A stretch of 56,690 nucleotides of DNA, from the NCBI GenBank assembly GCA_002733575.1, contig NVWB01000015.1:1-56690 (forward strand), in the 5' to 3' direction. A model generated the notes under the pieces. The model was not told the DNA's origin. It saw only the letters and a program-made list of their open reading frames with translations, and made no database searches. Positions 45,101 through 51,782 of the stretch are shown one piece after another (the first letter of the stretch is position 1; the number at the start of each line of letters is the position of its first letter). Origin of the DNA: Blastopirellula sp. (GTDB taxonomy: Bacteria; Planctomycetota; Planctomycetia; Pirellulales; Pirellulaceae). Made by a program: the position numbers and the translations under genes.

Positions 45101-45515
45101 GCCGGTTGAGTCGGCGCATCGTGATCTTGCCGCCGGAGTCAGACAGGGAATTCCGCGCGGCCACCATCGATTGAGCCAAGTCATCAAGGAAATCAGCTTT
45201 TTCAGTATTGCCTGGTTGTGTTTCATCCTCAGGCGGCATTTCACCAGAGTTCAAAGCATTAAGCACCTTTTGCCAAGCTTCAGCCTGTTCGATGGTAGTG
45301 ATATGGAGAGGTAAACTTTCCAGATTCACTTTGCCTTCTTGTGTCTCGGAATCGTGACAATCAAAACAATGCTTTTTGAAGAAAGTAAGTCGTTTCTCTG
45401 GTTGTATGGCTTCTGGAGGGGCAGCTTGTGCGAAGGCACATAGCCACAAAGTCAGCATGCAGACAGTGCATCCGGTTAGTTTGATTCTTAGTGCCTTGGT
45501 GTCTTTGTGAGACAT
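42144..45515 (-). CDS. DUF1592-type planctomycete cytochrome c domain protein with two beta-sandwich inserts
   Basis: The start chosen is ATG 45515 (1123 residues) because the 28 upstream codons overlap a dispersed CACAAAG repeat; it gives a signal peptide ending FAQAAP. A haem-type motif HCFDCHD is near residue 45, then RRLNRREYQNTIQQLTG (DUF1587, about 125), two related jelly-roll repeats ending WIDWVELEGPL and WIDWVEWEGPL (about 340-460 and 590-700), LSDLEIAVRLSYFLWSSPPD (DUF1592-type core, about 800), SPVERGAWVWRKLLNDPPPPAPPN and QCASCHRKIDPIGFGLENWD (DUF1588, about 990), ending in DUF1585. It is normally encoded with a DUF1552 protein, as here. Thought to be exported enzymes of polysaccharide breakdown or electron transfer; function unproven. 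Confidence 0.85.
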   Translation of the reverse strand: MSHKDTKALRIKLTGCTVCMLTLWLCAFAQAAPPEAIQPEKRLTFFKKHCFDCHDSETQEGKVNLESLPLHITTIEQAEAWQKVLNALNSGEMPPEDETQPGNTEKADFLDDLAQSMVAARNSLSDSGGKITMRRLNRREYQNTIQQLTGVKVDVGSLPTDGGAGYFDTAGASQYISSDQFEQYLKLGRNAIDEAFERQAGQDAKPMVFRVEPEETINPENELLVKTIEETYERFTRWQAGVDKAAVSPGNQEIIAKLRKKNPSIDHPIHFYKSANLLEGTPNPNDFGFRDAQTAALSNPDWDRAQLAYHKHYLGLPHRDNGTYLKVAYGTGRIDITPSKLPPGTYKISIRAGVVDGSPSSRHFIQIGHPQRQVNRIRGLEGNPISSHQVTGTIEHPEIIETELTVGANTPREFSIEEKQPYGLKSLWDAHNKHKRTNGYGHPPAIWIDWVELEGPLEESGHVQKWKQRREVEKHANRKVGGTFNGYFKGGYEAAQAFLKDGKTNKGIPDEQEARFRIKTYEKNAASFQRYLNHPLTKTGSLLTIMNVNKEEIIALPPAQPSGWLPTKHVVDTVPSGEYKIRFRIGALEGTEKERHFVELGSRSSANDSEFNLIKTLQVNGTSDKPQELEISVSLTSDGPRKFVLREKRNLKLDGSRVKNSLKETGSGPIPALWIDWVEWEGPLSSDNKNSSPKILFAKNTGMSEKEHAREVLKRFAIRAFRQTKPDEVYLDQLLKVFEIRRSQGDAFDVAIRSPLSAILASPGFLYLNEPGIESDPRSLSDLEIAVRLSYFLWSSPPDTQLLNLAEAKKLHQPEILRQQVSRMIADPRSGNFVSGFVHQWLDMERLDFFQFDVNLHREFDESTRTAAREEVYQSFAHLLRNKDKGQLGNLLSSDYVIINGLLATYYGIDGVTGDEFRKVKLPADSPRGGLLGMAAIHAMGSDGVNSSPVERGAWVWRKLLNDPPPPAPPNVPQISRLAGQVLTTRERLLAHQEQPQCASCHRKIDPIGFGLENWDAAGKWRTQDSYSIPGQKRKTWEIDASGAFHKGPSFEDYFEMRDLIAAREDDFAQGFTEALIEYALGRPFGFSDEKLATQMVTSAKSQHFSINEFIHTLVQSKEFQTK

Positions 45516-45537
45516 TAAATTCCGGAAGATCAGGGAA

Positions 45538-45568
45538 TTAATCTCACACGAAGTCACAAAGACACAAA
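45538..45568. repeat. Left flank repeat of the GxxExxY cassette
   Basis: CACACGAAGTCACAAAGACACAAAG, of which the last 15 bases recur at 46030-46044 in the same orientation. Confidence 0.65.
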
Positions 45569-45623
45569 GTAGTGTTGACGATATATTACGGATTCTCATA
45601 ACTCTTTCTTATTACACGACATC

Positions 45624-46001
45624 TCAATTTGCGATCCGCTTTATTCCGTTTTTTAACAATGCCTCACCAAAATTAATCAGAAGACCGAGACGGAAGTCAA
45701 TCAGTTTCAGGTAAGTGAGCAGTTGCTTCGCGTGGACTGGTGCCAGCTTTTCAACCGACTTCAATTCAACGATGAAGCAGCCGTTGATAATCAGGTCCGC
45801 ACGAAAACCAAGTTCAAACTGAAGCCCTTCAAACTCGACCGGAATCGGAACTTCACGCTCAACCTGGTAACCGCGTTCCTGCAGCTTCTTCTGCAGGATC
45901 ACGGTATAGACCGACTCCAACAACCCAGGACCAAGAGCCATGTGCAGTTCCATGCTTGCATCGACGACATCTTTCGCAATCTGTTCAAGTTCTTCGTTCA
46001 T
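45624..46001 (-). CDS. GxxExxY protein (PD-(D/E)xK nuclease-like)
   Basis: 125 residues. The defining motif GPGLLESVY is at residues 24-32, followed by LEKKLQERG-like KKLQERGYQVEREVPIPVEFEG, then GFRADLIINGCFIVELKSVEKL, where the D...E-x-K pattern of restriction-like nucleases is seen, and the end LLINFGEALLKNGIKRIAN. The biochemical role is unknown. The gene is enclosed by inverted and direct copies of a CACAAAG repeat, a context seen for many GxxExxY genes, suggesting a small mobile or passively copied cassette inserted between DUF1552 and DUF1592 genes, which are usually adjacent. Confidence 0.85.
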   Translation of the reverse strand: MNEELEQIAKDVVDASMELHMALGPGLLESVYTVILQKKLQERGYQVEREVPIPVEFEGLQFELGFRADLIINGCFIVELKSVEKLAPVHAKQLLTYLKLIDFRLGLLINFGEALLKNGIKRIAN

Positions 46002-46017
46002 GTCAGTTGTTCTTTCT

Positions 46018-46093
46018 TCTCACACAAAGGCACAAAGACACAAAGTATGTTCTGCGGGCTTTTTTTCTTTGTGTCTTCGTGCCTTTGTGCGAG
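46018..46093. repeat. Right flank inverted repeat of the GxxExxY cassette
   Basis: CACACAAAGGCACAAAGACA (followed by CAAAG) and, 28 bases later, CTTTGTGTCTTCGTGCCTTT (followed by GTG) can fold into a 20-plus-bp hairpin with few mismatches. It ends beside the stop of the DUF1552 gene. Confidence 0.75.
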
Positions 46094-46097
46094 TTAA

Positions 46098-47390
46098 TCA
46101 AGCCTGCAACTCATTGACCACGCCAGTGCTATCTCCGTGACTTTCGGACTTGACTCCGATTCCTTGCAGCATGGTCAGCCAAACATTACAAAGCGGCGTG
46201 TCTTTCGGCAGAACCAGATGCTGGCCCAGCTTCAAATTGGCCCCGCCGCCCGTGAGGACCGTCGGGCAGTTGACGAGGTAATGGATCGAAGAGATATTCG
46301 ATCCGTAAGCCAGGGCCACATGATCGAACAAGCTCGATCCATCGGCTTCCTTTGTCGCTTTGAGTTTGTCGATTAAACCTGCCAATAGCTCGCTCTGCGC
46401 GGTATCCCGTTGCTGGGACGCCTTCATTCGCTCGCCCGGGGTATAGTGGCTCATGTTGTGTGGAGCCACTGAGATATCTAGACTCTGCAAGAGCGATTGG
46501 ACGGGCTGACGATAAGTCATCACTCGGGTGCTATCGGTTTGCAACGCGGCGACGATCAGGTCATACATGACTTTGATTTCTTCTCGTCCCTTCAATCCTG
46601 GTGCGGGTTCTTTAATCGGTGGCTTGGCTTTGGGAACCGTCAGCCAGTCTTCATCCTTGCTCAACTGTGTCTCGATATCGCGGATGCTCTGGAAATATTC
46701 ATCCAGCTTGTCGGTGTCTGTCTTGGTGAGACCACGCTGCACTCGTTTAGCTTCGGTCAGTACGGCATCCAGCACGCTACGATGTTCGGCGATGGCGGCC
46801 TGGCGTTGTTCCAACGGAAGATCGTCGGCGGAAAACATCTTATGAAACACCTGCACTGGCGTGTTGAGTGCTGCGACTGGTTTACCACGCTGATCCCAGG
46901 CGAGCGATAGTCCTGGTCCGTGGCCCGAGCCGATCACATCGGGGCTACCTAGCTGAACCGAAGCAAAGCGTGTGTCCTGCCCAAGCTGCTGAGCTGCGAC
47001 CTGATCGGCAGAAATACTGTTGGACATATTCTGACCGGGAACAGCAAAGCGATTGGCCCCTGTCAACCAAAACGTACTGCCCCAGTGGGCTTCATTGCTG
47101 AATTCATTCGTACATCCCTGTACCACGGTCAAATCTTTCTTATGCCTGGCCAATGGGGCAAGCCCTTCTGAAAGATCATACTCTGAGCCGGTTTGTTCGA
47201 CGTTGGGAAACCAAGTTTCCTTGGTCACGCCAAAACCAAAACCGAGAAACACCATCCGTTTGGGAGGTGTCGCTGGAGCTTTATCGGCAGCAGAAGCGAA
47301 TCTACGAAATCCAATCGATTCCAAAGCCGGCAACGCAATCAGCGTTCCCGTTCCACGAAGAAAGTGTCTACGATTGAACTGGGGGTTCAT
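46098..47390 (-). CDS. DUF1552 family exported protein
   Basis: 430 residues from ATG 47390. The N-terminus NRRHFLRGTGTLIALPALES is a Tat signal (RRHFLRG). Conserved family blocks follow: VFLGFGFGVTKETWFPN (about 45), DLTVVQGCTNEFSNEAHWGSTFWLTGA, LPLEQRQAAIAEHRSVLDAVL-like SVLDAVLTEAKRVQRGL, and LDISVAPHNMSHY. The family always travels with DUF1592 proteins; the pair is separated here only by the GxxExxY cassette. Export by Tat suggests a folded, possibly cofactor-bearing protein. Its function is unknown. Confidence 0.88.
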   Translation of the reverse strand: MNPQFNRRHFLRGTGTLIALPALESIGFRRFASAADKAPATPPKRMVFLGFGFGVTKETWFPNVEQTGSEYDLSEGLAPLARHKKDLTVVQGCTNEFSNEAHWGSTFWLTGANRFAVPGQNMSNSISADQVAAQQLGQDTRFASVQLGSPDVIGSGHGPGLSLAWDQRGKPVAALNTPVQVFHKMFSADDLPLEQRQAAIAEHRSVLDAVLTEAKRVQRGLTKTDTDKLDEYFQSIRDIETQLSKDEDWLTVPKAKPPIKEPAPGLKGREEIKVMYDLIVAALQTDSTRVMTYRQPVQSLLQSLDISVAPHNMSHYTPGERMKASQQRDTAQSELLAGLIDKLKATKEADGSSLFDHVALAYGSNISSIHYLVNCPTVLTGGGANLKLGQHLVLPKDTPLCNVWLTMLQGIGVKSESHGDSTGVVNELQA

Positions 47391-47755
47391 AATGGAGGCT
47401 CTTGAAGGTAGGCAAAGTAAGGTGGGTGGGGATGGTGTGTACCGAAAATCCCTACCATCAATTGTAACGTCCAGCACCAATCGATTCAATCAATCCATAA
47501 ACGCTCGGCCGTCGTTCATCTGATTGTGTGGTCTCAATCATTAACGGCGAACACCTCTGCAAAGAAAGACCCCTGCTTTTCACAAGGAAATTGCAGCAGA
47601 TTCGATGTGTGTAACACCGTTGAAGCAAACCCAATAAACAGATGGATGGTGGCGATGCGGATATTTTTCAGTCAAGCATTTCTTGGAAATAAATCAAGAA
47701 TGTTTGAACGCGTTTTGTTCAACGCTATCTATCCTCCACGACTGAACAATCAATT
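47391..47755. other. Gene-free stretch
   Basis: About 365 bases upstream of the DUF1552 gene. No gene, repeat or convincing promoter was recognised, except that the last 30 bases (CGACTGAACAATCAATTGAG) resemble the sequence downstream of block 1 near 35895. Confidence 0.4.
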
Positions 47756-47784
47756 GAGTTCCCTCTGTCGGTAGCGAAGTGGAA
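47756..47784 (-). repeat. LRR-cluster 3' element (copy after 47789 gene)
   Basis: AAGTTCCACTTCGCTACCGA then CAGAGGGAACTC on the minus strand; AGTTCC and GGAACT ends can pair. One extra base lies within the core compared with other copies. Confidence 0.65.
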
Positions 47785-47788
47785 CTTA

Positions 47789-48376
47789 TTATTTTACTAC
47801 CTTACATTTGGGAAGAGCTGCCTTGAGTTCTGAAAGTCCGACATCCGTGACCTGCGTGCGTCTGAGGACCATGACTTCCAGCTTGGTCAGGCATTTCAAA
47901 TCTTCCAGTCCAGCATCCGTGATTTTCGTGTCTCTGAGGAACAGGGTATTCAGACTGGTCAAGCCTTGCAGGTGTTCTAGCCCGGCATCCGTGACCTGAG
48001 TGTTGTCGAGGAACAGGGCATTCAGACTGGTCAGGCCTTTTAGATGCACCAACCCAGCATCCGTGATCTGCGTGTTATCGAGGAACAGGACAGTCAGGCT
48101 GGTCAGACCATTCAGGTGTTTCAGTCCGGCATCCGTGACCTGCGTGTCTTTGAGGTCAAGAATCATCAGACTGGTCAGGCTTTTCAGATGTTCCAGCCCG
48201 GCGTCTGTGATTTTCTGGCCGCTGAGAATGACTTGAATCACCTCACCTGATTTGTTGAGCGAGACCTTGCCGCCTAATTTTTTGATTTCCGCGATAGCGT
48301 CAGCCGGTGTCGTCGCAGTCCCGCACCCGCAGAAGAGTAGGACAAGCGAAAACACTAAAGCGAGAAACGGTTTCAT
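47789..48376 (-). CDS. LRR lipoprotein, 6 repeats
   Basis: 195 residues from ATG 48376, the shortest member. MKPFLALVFSLVLLFCGCGT lipoprotein signal, cap DAIAEIKKLGGKVSLNKSGEVIQV, six LRRs, end ELKAALPKCKVVK. The conserved leader lies upstream (in-frame start at 48469 possible). It is the last gene of block 2. An export signal and open LRR solenoid suggest ligand binding at the cell surface. Confidence 0.85.
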   Translation of the reverse strand: MKPFLALVFSLVLLFCGCGTATTPADAIAEIKKLGGKVSLNKSGEVIQVILSGQKITDAGLEHLKSLTSLMILDLKDTQVTDAGLKHLNGLTSLTVLFLDNTQITDAGLVHLKGLTSLNALFLDNTQVTDAGLEHLQGLTSLNTLFLRDTKITDAGLEDLKCLTKLEVMVLRRTQVTDVGLSELKAALPKCKVVK

Positions 48377-48498
48377 GATTGGGCCTTGGTTTGGATTGAT
48401 AATAGCGGTAAGACGTTCGTGTGGTCCCAGGTGAGTTTTTGGCGATGACATTTGTTCGGCACCTCCCATGAGTTCCCGCCTGCGGTAGCGAAGTGGAT
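48377..48498 (-). repeat. LRR-cluster intergenic unit (leader plus 3' element)
   Basis: The leader at 48377-48469 differs from the 40258-40350 copy at only a few positions (for example AAACC for AAACA before AAGGCCC). The 3' element at 48470-48498 directly follows the stop of the 48503-49462 gene. Confidence 0.7.
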
Positions 48499-48502
48499 CT
48501 TA

Positions 48503-49462
48503 TTAATCTATTACTACGGTACATTTGGGAAGAGCTGCTTCGAGTTCTGGCAGTCCGGCCGCGACCCCCGTGCGGTAAAGGGACAGGAATTTCAGGCTGG
48601 TCAGCCCTGTCAGATGTTTTAGCCCAGCATGCGTGATCTGCGTGTCGCTGAGCATCAGATTATTCAGACTGGTCAGTCCTTTCAGGTGTACCAGGCCAGC
48701 ATCCGTGATCTGTGTGCCGTTGAGGTTCAGATCAGTCAGACTGGTCAGGCCTTTCAGGTATACCAGCCCAGCATCCGTGAACTGCGTGCCGTTGAGGTCC
48801 AGGTAAATCAGACTGGTCAAGCCTTTCAGATGTTTCATTCCGGCACCCGTGATTTGCGTGTTGCTGAGGAACAGGAAATCCAGACTAGTCATGCCTTTCA
48901 GATGTTTCAATCCGGCATCCGTGATCTGCGTGTCGTTGAGGAGCAGGAGTGTCAGACTGGTCAAGCCTTTTAAATGCTCTAGCCCGGCATCCGTGATCTG
49001 TGCGTCGTTGAGGTTCAGTTCTGTCAGACTGGTCAAGTTTTTCAGATGTTGAAACCCGGCATCCGTGATCTGTGTGTCATCAAGGTGCAGGCGACTCAAA
49101 CTGGTCAGGCCTTTCAAATGTTCGAGCCCGACATCCGTGATCTGCGTGCCGCCGAGGACCAGGGTATTCAGACTGGTCAGGCTTTTCAGATGTTCCAGCC
49201 CGGCATCCGTGATTTTCGTGCCACGGAGATGCAGGCCTTCCAGACTGGTCAAGATTTTCAGGTTTTCCAGTGCGCTATTCGTGATCTGCGTGTCGTCGAA
49301 ACGGACTTGAGTCACTTCACCGTAGTCGTTGAGCGAGACCGTACCGCCTAACTTTTCGATTTCCGCGATAGCGGCAGTCTGTTGTGGTGTTGGCAACGTA
49401 TTCTGGACACATCCGCACAAGAATACAACGAGCGAAAACACTAAAGCGAAAAACGGTTTCAT
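48503..49462 (-). CDS. LRR lipoprotein, 11 repeats
   Basis: 319 residues from ATG 49462. MKPFFALVFSLVVFLCGCVQ lipoprotein signal, a short linker, cap AAIAEIEKLGGTVSLNDYGEV, 11 LRRs, end LEAALPKCTVVID. The final repeat is degenerate (YRTGVAAGLPELEAA). It is the middle gene of block 2 and has the conserved leader and 3' element. Repeat modules are very similar in DNA to those of block 1. Confidence 0.85.
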   Translation of the reverse strand: MKPFFALVFSLVVFLCGCVQNTLPTPQQTAAIAEIEKLGGTVSLNDYGEVTQVRFDDTQITNSALENLKILTSLEGLHLRGTKITDAGLEHLKSLTSLNTLVLGGTQITDVGLEHLKGLTSLSRLHLDDTQITDAGFQHLKNLTSLTELNLNDAQITDAGLEHLKGLTSLTLLLLNDTQITDAGLKHLKGMTSLDFLFLSNTQITGAGMKHLKGLTSLIYLDLNGTQFTDAGLVYLKGLTSLTDLNLNGTQITDAGLVHLKGLTSLNNLMLSDTQITHAGLKHLTGLTSLKFLSLYRTGVAAGLPELEAALPKCTVVID

Positions 49463-49583
49463 GATTGGGCCTTTGTTTGGATTGATAATCGAGGTAAGAC
49501 GTTCGTGTGGTCCCATGTGAATTTCTGGTGATGACATTGATTCAGTATTTCCCATGAGTTCTCTCTGCGGTAGCGAAGTGGAA
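49463..49583 (-). repeat. LRR-cluster intergenic unit (leader plus 3' element)
   Basis: The leader is at 49463-49555 and the 3' element at 49556-49583 (AAGTTCCACTTCGCTACCGC then AGAGAGAACTC on the minus strand), just after the stop of the frameshifted gene. Confidence 0.7.
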
Positions 49584-49584
49584 C

Positions 49585-50687
49585 TTATTGTTTTATTACT
49601 CTACATTTGGGAAGAGCTGCCTTGAGTTCTAACAGTCCAGCATCTGTGATCTGCGTGTCGCTGAGCCACAGGTAATTCAGACTGGTCAGGCCTTTCAGAT
49701 GTTCCAGTCCAGCATCCGTGATCTGTGTGCCGTTGAGGCTCAGGTGACTCAAACTGGTCAGGCCTTTCAGGTGCAGCAGCCCAACACCCGTGATCTGCGT
49801 GCGGTCGAGGTTCACGTACTCCAGACTGGTCAAGCCATTCAGGTGTTCCAGCCCGGCATCCGTGACCTGCGTGTCTTCGAGGAGCAGGATTTTCAGGCAG
49901 ACAAGCCATTCAGATTTTCCAGTCCAACACCCGTGACCTGTGTGCCGTTGAGGCTCAGGCGACTCAAACTGGTCATGCCTTTCAGGTGCACCAGTCCAAC
50001 ACCTGTGACCTGCGTGCGGTCGAGGTTCAGGTAATACAGACTGGCCATACCATTCAGATGTTCGAGCCCGGCATCCGTGATCTGCGTGCCTTCGAGAATC
50101 AGGGTAATCAGACTTGTCATGCCTTTCAGATGTTCCAGCCCAGCATCCGTAATCTGCGTGTCGGGGAGGAGTATTTTTTTCATCTTAGTTAAGCCTTTTA
50201 GGTGTTCCAGCCCGGTATCCGTAATCTGCACCCCTCTGAAGCTCAAGCCTTTCAGACTGGTCAGACTTTTCAGATGCTCCAGTCCAGCATCCGTGATCTT
50301 CGTGTTATCGAGCTGCAGGTTATTCAGACTGTACATGCCTTTCAGTTGTTCTAGCCCGGCATCCGTGATCTGCGTGTCTTTGAGGTAAAGCCACTTCAGA
50401 CTGGTCAGGTCTATCAGATGTCCCAATCCCGCATCCGTGATCTGCGTGTCGTTGAGACTGACTTCAAACACCTCACCTGATGCGTTGCGTGAGGCCTTGC
50501 CGCCTAACTTTTTGATTTCCGCGATAGGGTCAACCGGTTCTGATGTTGGCAATGTTTCCGGAGTGGTGGGTGCAGACGTTTCCTTGATGGCTGGTGTGGG
50601 ATTTTTCTGGGTGGTAGGTGTAGACTCAGTCCCGCACCCGCACAGGAGTAGCACGAGCGAAAATACTAAAGCGAGAACCGGTTTCAT
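49585..50687 (-). pseudogene. LRR lipoprotein broken by a one-base deletion (first gene of block 2)
   Basis: From ATG 50687 the frame runs for 8 LRRs (signal MKPVLALVFSLVLLLCGC, Thr/Pro-rich linker, cap DPIAEIKKLGGKASRNASGEV) and stops at 49893-49895 after ENLNGLSA. Adding one base near 49896 (GCCTGAAAATC to GCCCTGAAAATC) restores KILLLEDTQVTDAGLEHLNG and four more LRRs to the normal end ELKAALPKCRVIKQ at 49585. The span is 1103 bases, one short of a multiple of three. Either a true pseudogene, a slippage variant in a CCC run, or an assembly error. Its linker matches that of the first gene in block 1. Confidence 0.85.
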
Positions 50688-50769
50688 GATTGGGCCTTGG
50701 TTTGGATTGATCATTCGGGATTTCCCATTAAGATTGAGTCAGAACTGATTCAGGTTATCAATGCCTCAC

Positions 50770-50797
50770 AGTTTAACATCACCCCCTGCCGTGTCAA
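50770..50797 (-). promoter_or_regulatory. Sigma-70-type promoter of LRR block 2
   Basis: On the minus strand, TTGACA (50797-50792), 16 bases, TAAACT (50775-50770). Both boxes and spacing match the promoter of block 1 at 41176-41203, as do about 90 surrounding bases (50740-50825 against 41145-41225). Confidence 0.7.
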
Positions 50798-51006
50798 ATG
50801 TTTCCCTCTTTGTGACTCCCATCCAACACGACTGCTAGAAGTCCTTTCTTTTCACAGGGAATTACAAACGGGTTTGTAATTTTTACAGTAGTCTATCGGG
50901 CCTTTATGGGTTGTGGATTTTTGGCAAGCTGGGATGAATGTTGCCAAGTCTGTTATGGGTCGCAAGTTCGTGTGATTACTTGAATTCTTTTTTGTAGATT
51001 CAGGTT

Positions 51007-51408
51007 ATGGCGCCAGATTTGCAATTCATCATGGGATCAGCAATCGCTGACGCAAGCCTTATCCATTTCTTGTCTTTTCATGATCGAGTTGATGCCGTGG
51101 TACGCAATCTTAATTATTGGGAAATGTCGGATGCAATGCTCTTGTCTGAACTGGATACGAGTGTGCCAGAGATAAAGAATCTGCCAGTCGATTCACCGCA
51201 GGCGACCAAGGTGCCTTATGTTATTCAACTGTTGGCAACGCTTCACCAAACAGACCAGAAAAACCAGCGCTCTTTACTCACCCAATTGCAGTCGTTGAAT
51301 ATCGTGAGCGAGGAACCAGAGCAAACCCAGGTAGGGAATCAAGAGAGCGCATTGCCGGCAAGATTCTCTTTTCTAAAAGGTAAAAATGACCATAAACCGA
51401 ATGACTAG
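51007..51408 (+). CDS. Hypothetical protein (133 residues)
   Basis: A soluble, mildly acidic protein (MAPDLQFIMGSAIADASLIH..., ending KGKNDHKPND) with no signal peptide and no recognised family. DAMLLSELDTSVPEIKNLPVD and NQRSLLTQLQSLNIVSEEPE suggest short helices. ATG at 51031 is an alternative start. It is transcribed toward the exported-protein pair, but 375 bases separate them. Confidence 0.45.
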   Translation: MAPDLQFIMGSAIADASLIHFLSFHDRVDAVVRNLNYWEMSDAMLLSELDTSVPEIKNLPVDSPQATKVPYVIQLLATLHQTDQKNQRSLLTQLQSLNIVSEEPEQTQVGNQESALPARFSFLKGKNDHKPND

Positions 51409-51571
51409 TGGCGTTTGTCAAGGAAAAGAGGACTTGATGCCGTTTTTCTATGGCATTGATGGAATTGGCTAGTTGCATTGTAATTCATTAGTGTGTAGTG
51501 GTTTACGTCAATTCCTGGGGTGTGTTGAGTGCCTTTGTTCGGAACGATTTTTGGGTATTTTTACAATCAAA

Positions 51572-51601
51572 TTGACAGGAGCGCTAGTTCGCTAGTATTC
51601 T
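51572..51601 (+). promoter_or_regulatory. Possible promoter of the Gly/Tyr/Cys-rich protein gene
   Basis: TTGACA (51572-51577), 18 bases, TATTCT (51596-51601), about 180 bases before ATG 51783. The -35 box is perfect and the -10 box matches four of six. Part of the otherwise gene-free 51409-51782. Confidence 0.35.
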
Positions 51602-51782
51602 TTTAGTAGATGTATTGCTGAGATTTCCCTTAAATATCGATGGGGTTTGTCTGCAATATGTTTGGTAAACCTATATAATCCAAGAGGTTATTGATTTTAG
51701 TTGGGCCGTCTCTCATCTAAATTTGGCCCTCTTATCGTTCGGAACACTGAAGACTTTTCTCCGCTTATTCAATGGTGATGTA

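Noticed and set aside
45516..45599. Upstream extension of the DUF1592 protein by 28 residues
   Set aside because: The extension is encoded by dispersed repeat DNA and precedes a good signal peptide, so the later ATG was chosen.
35912..49583. LRR 3' elements as integron attC sites
   Set aside because: They lack the GTTRRRY/RYYYAAC core boxes and bulged symmetry of attC, and no integron-type integrase is present; tandem duplication is the simpler explanation.
35944..50687. Regular 72-bp direct repeats resembling a satellite or CRISPR-like array
   Set aside because: The repeats are coding LRR modules without spacers, far longer than CRISPR repeats, and no cas genes are present.
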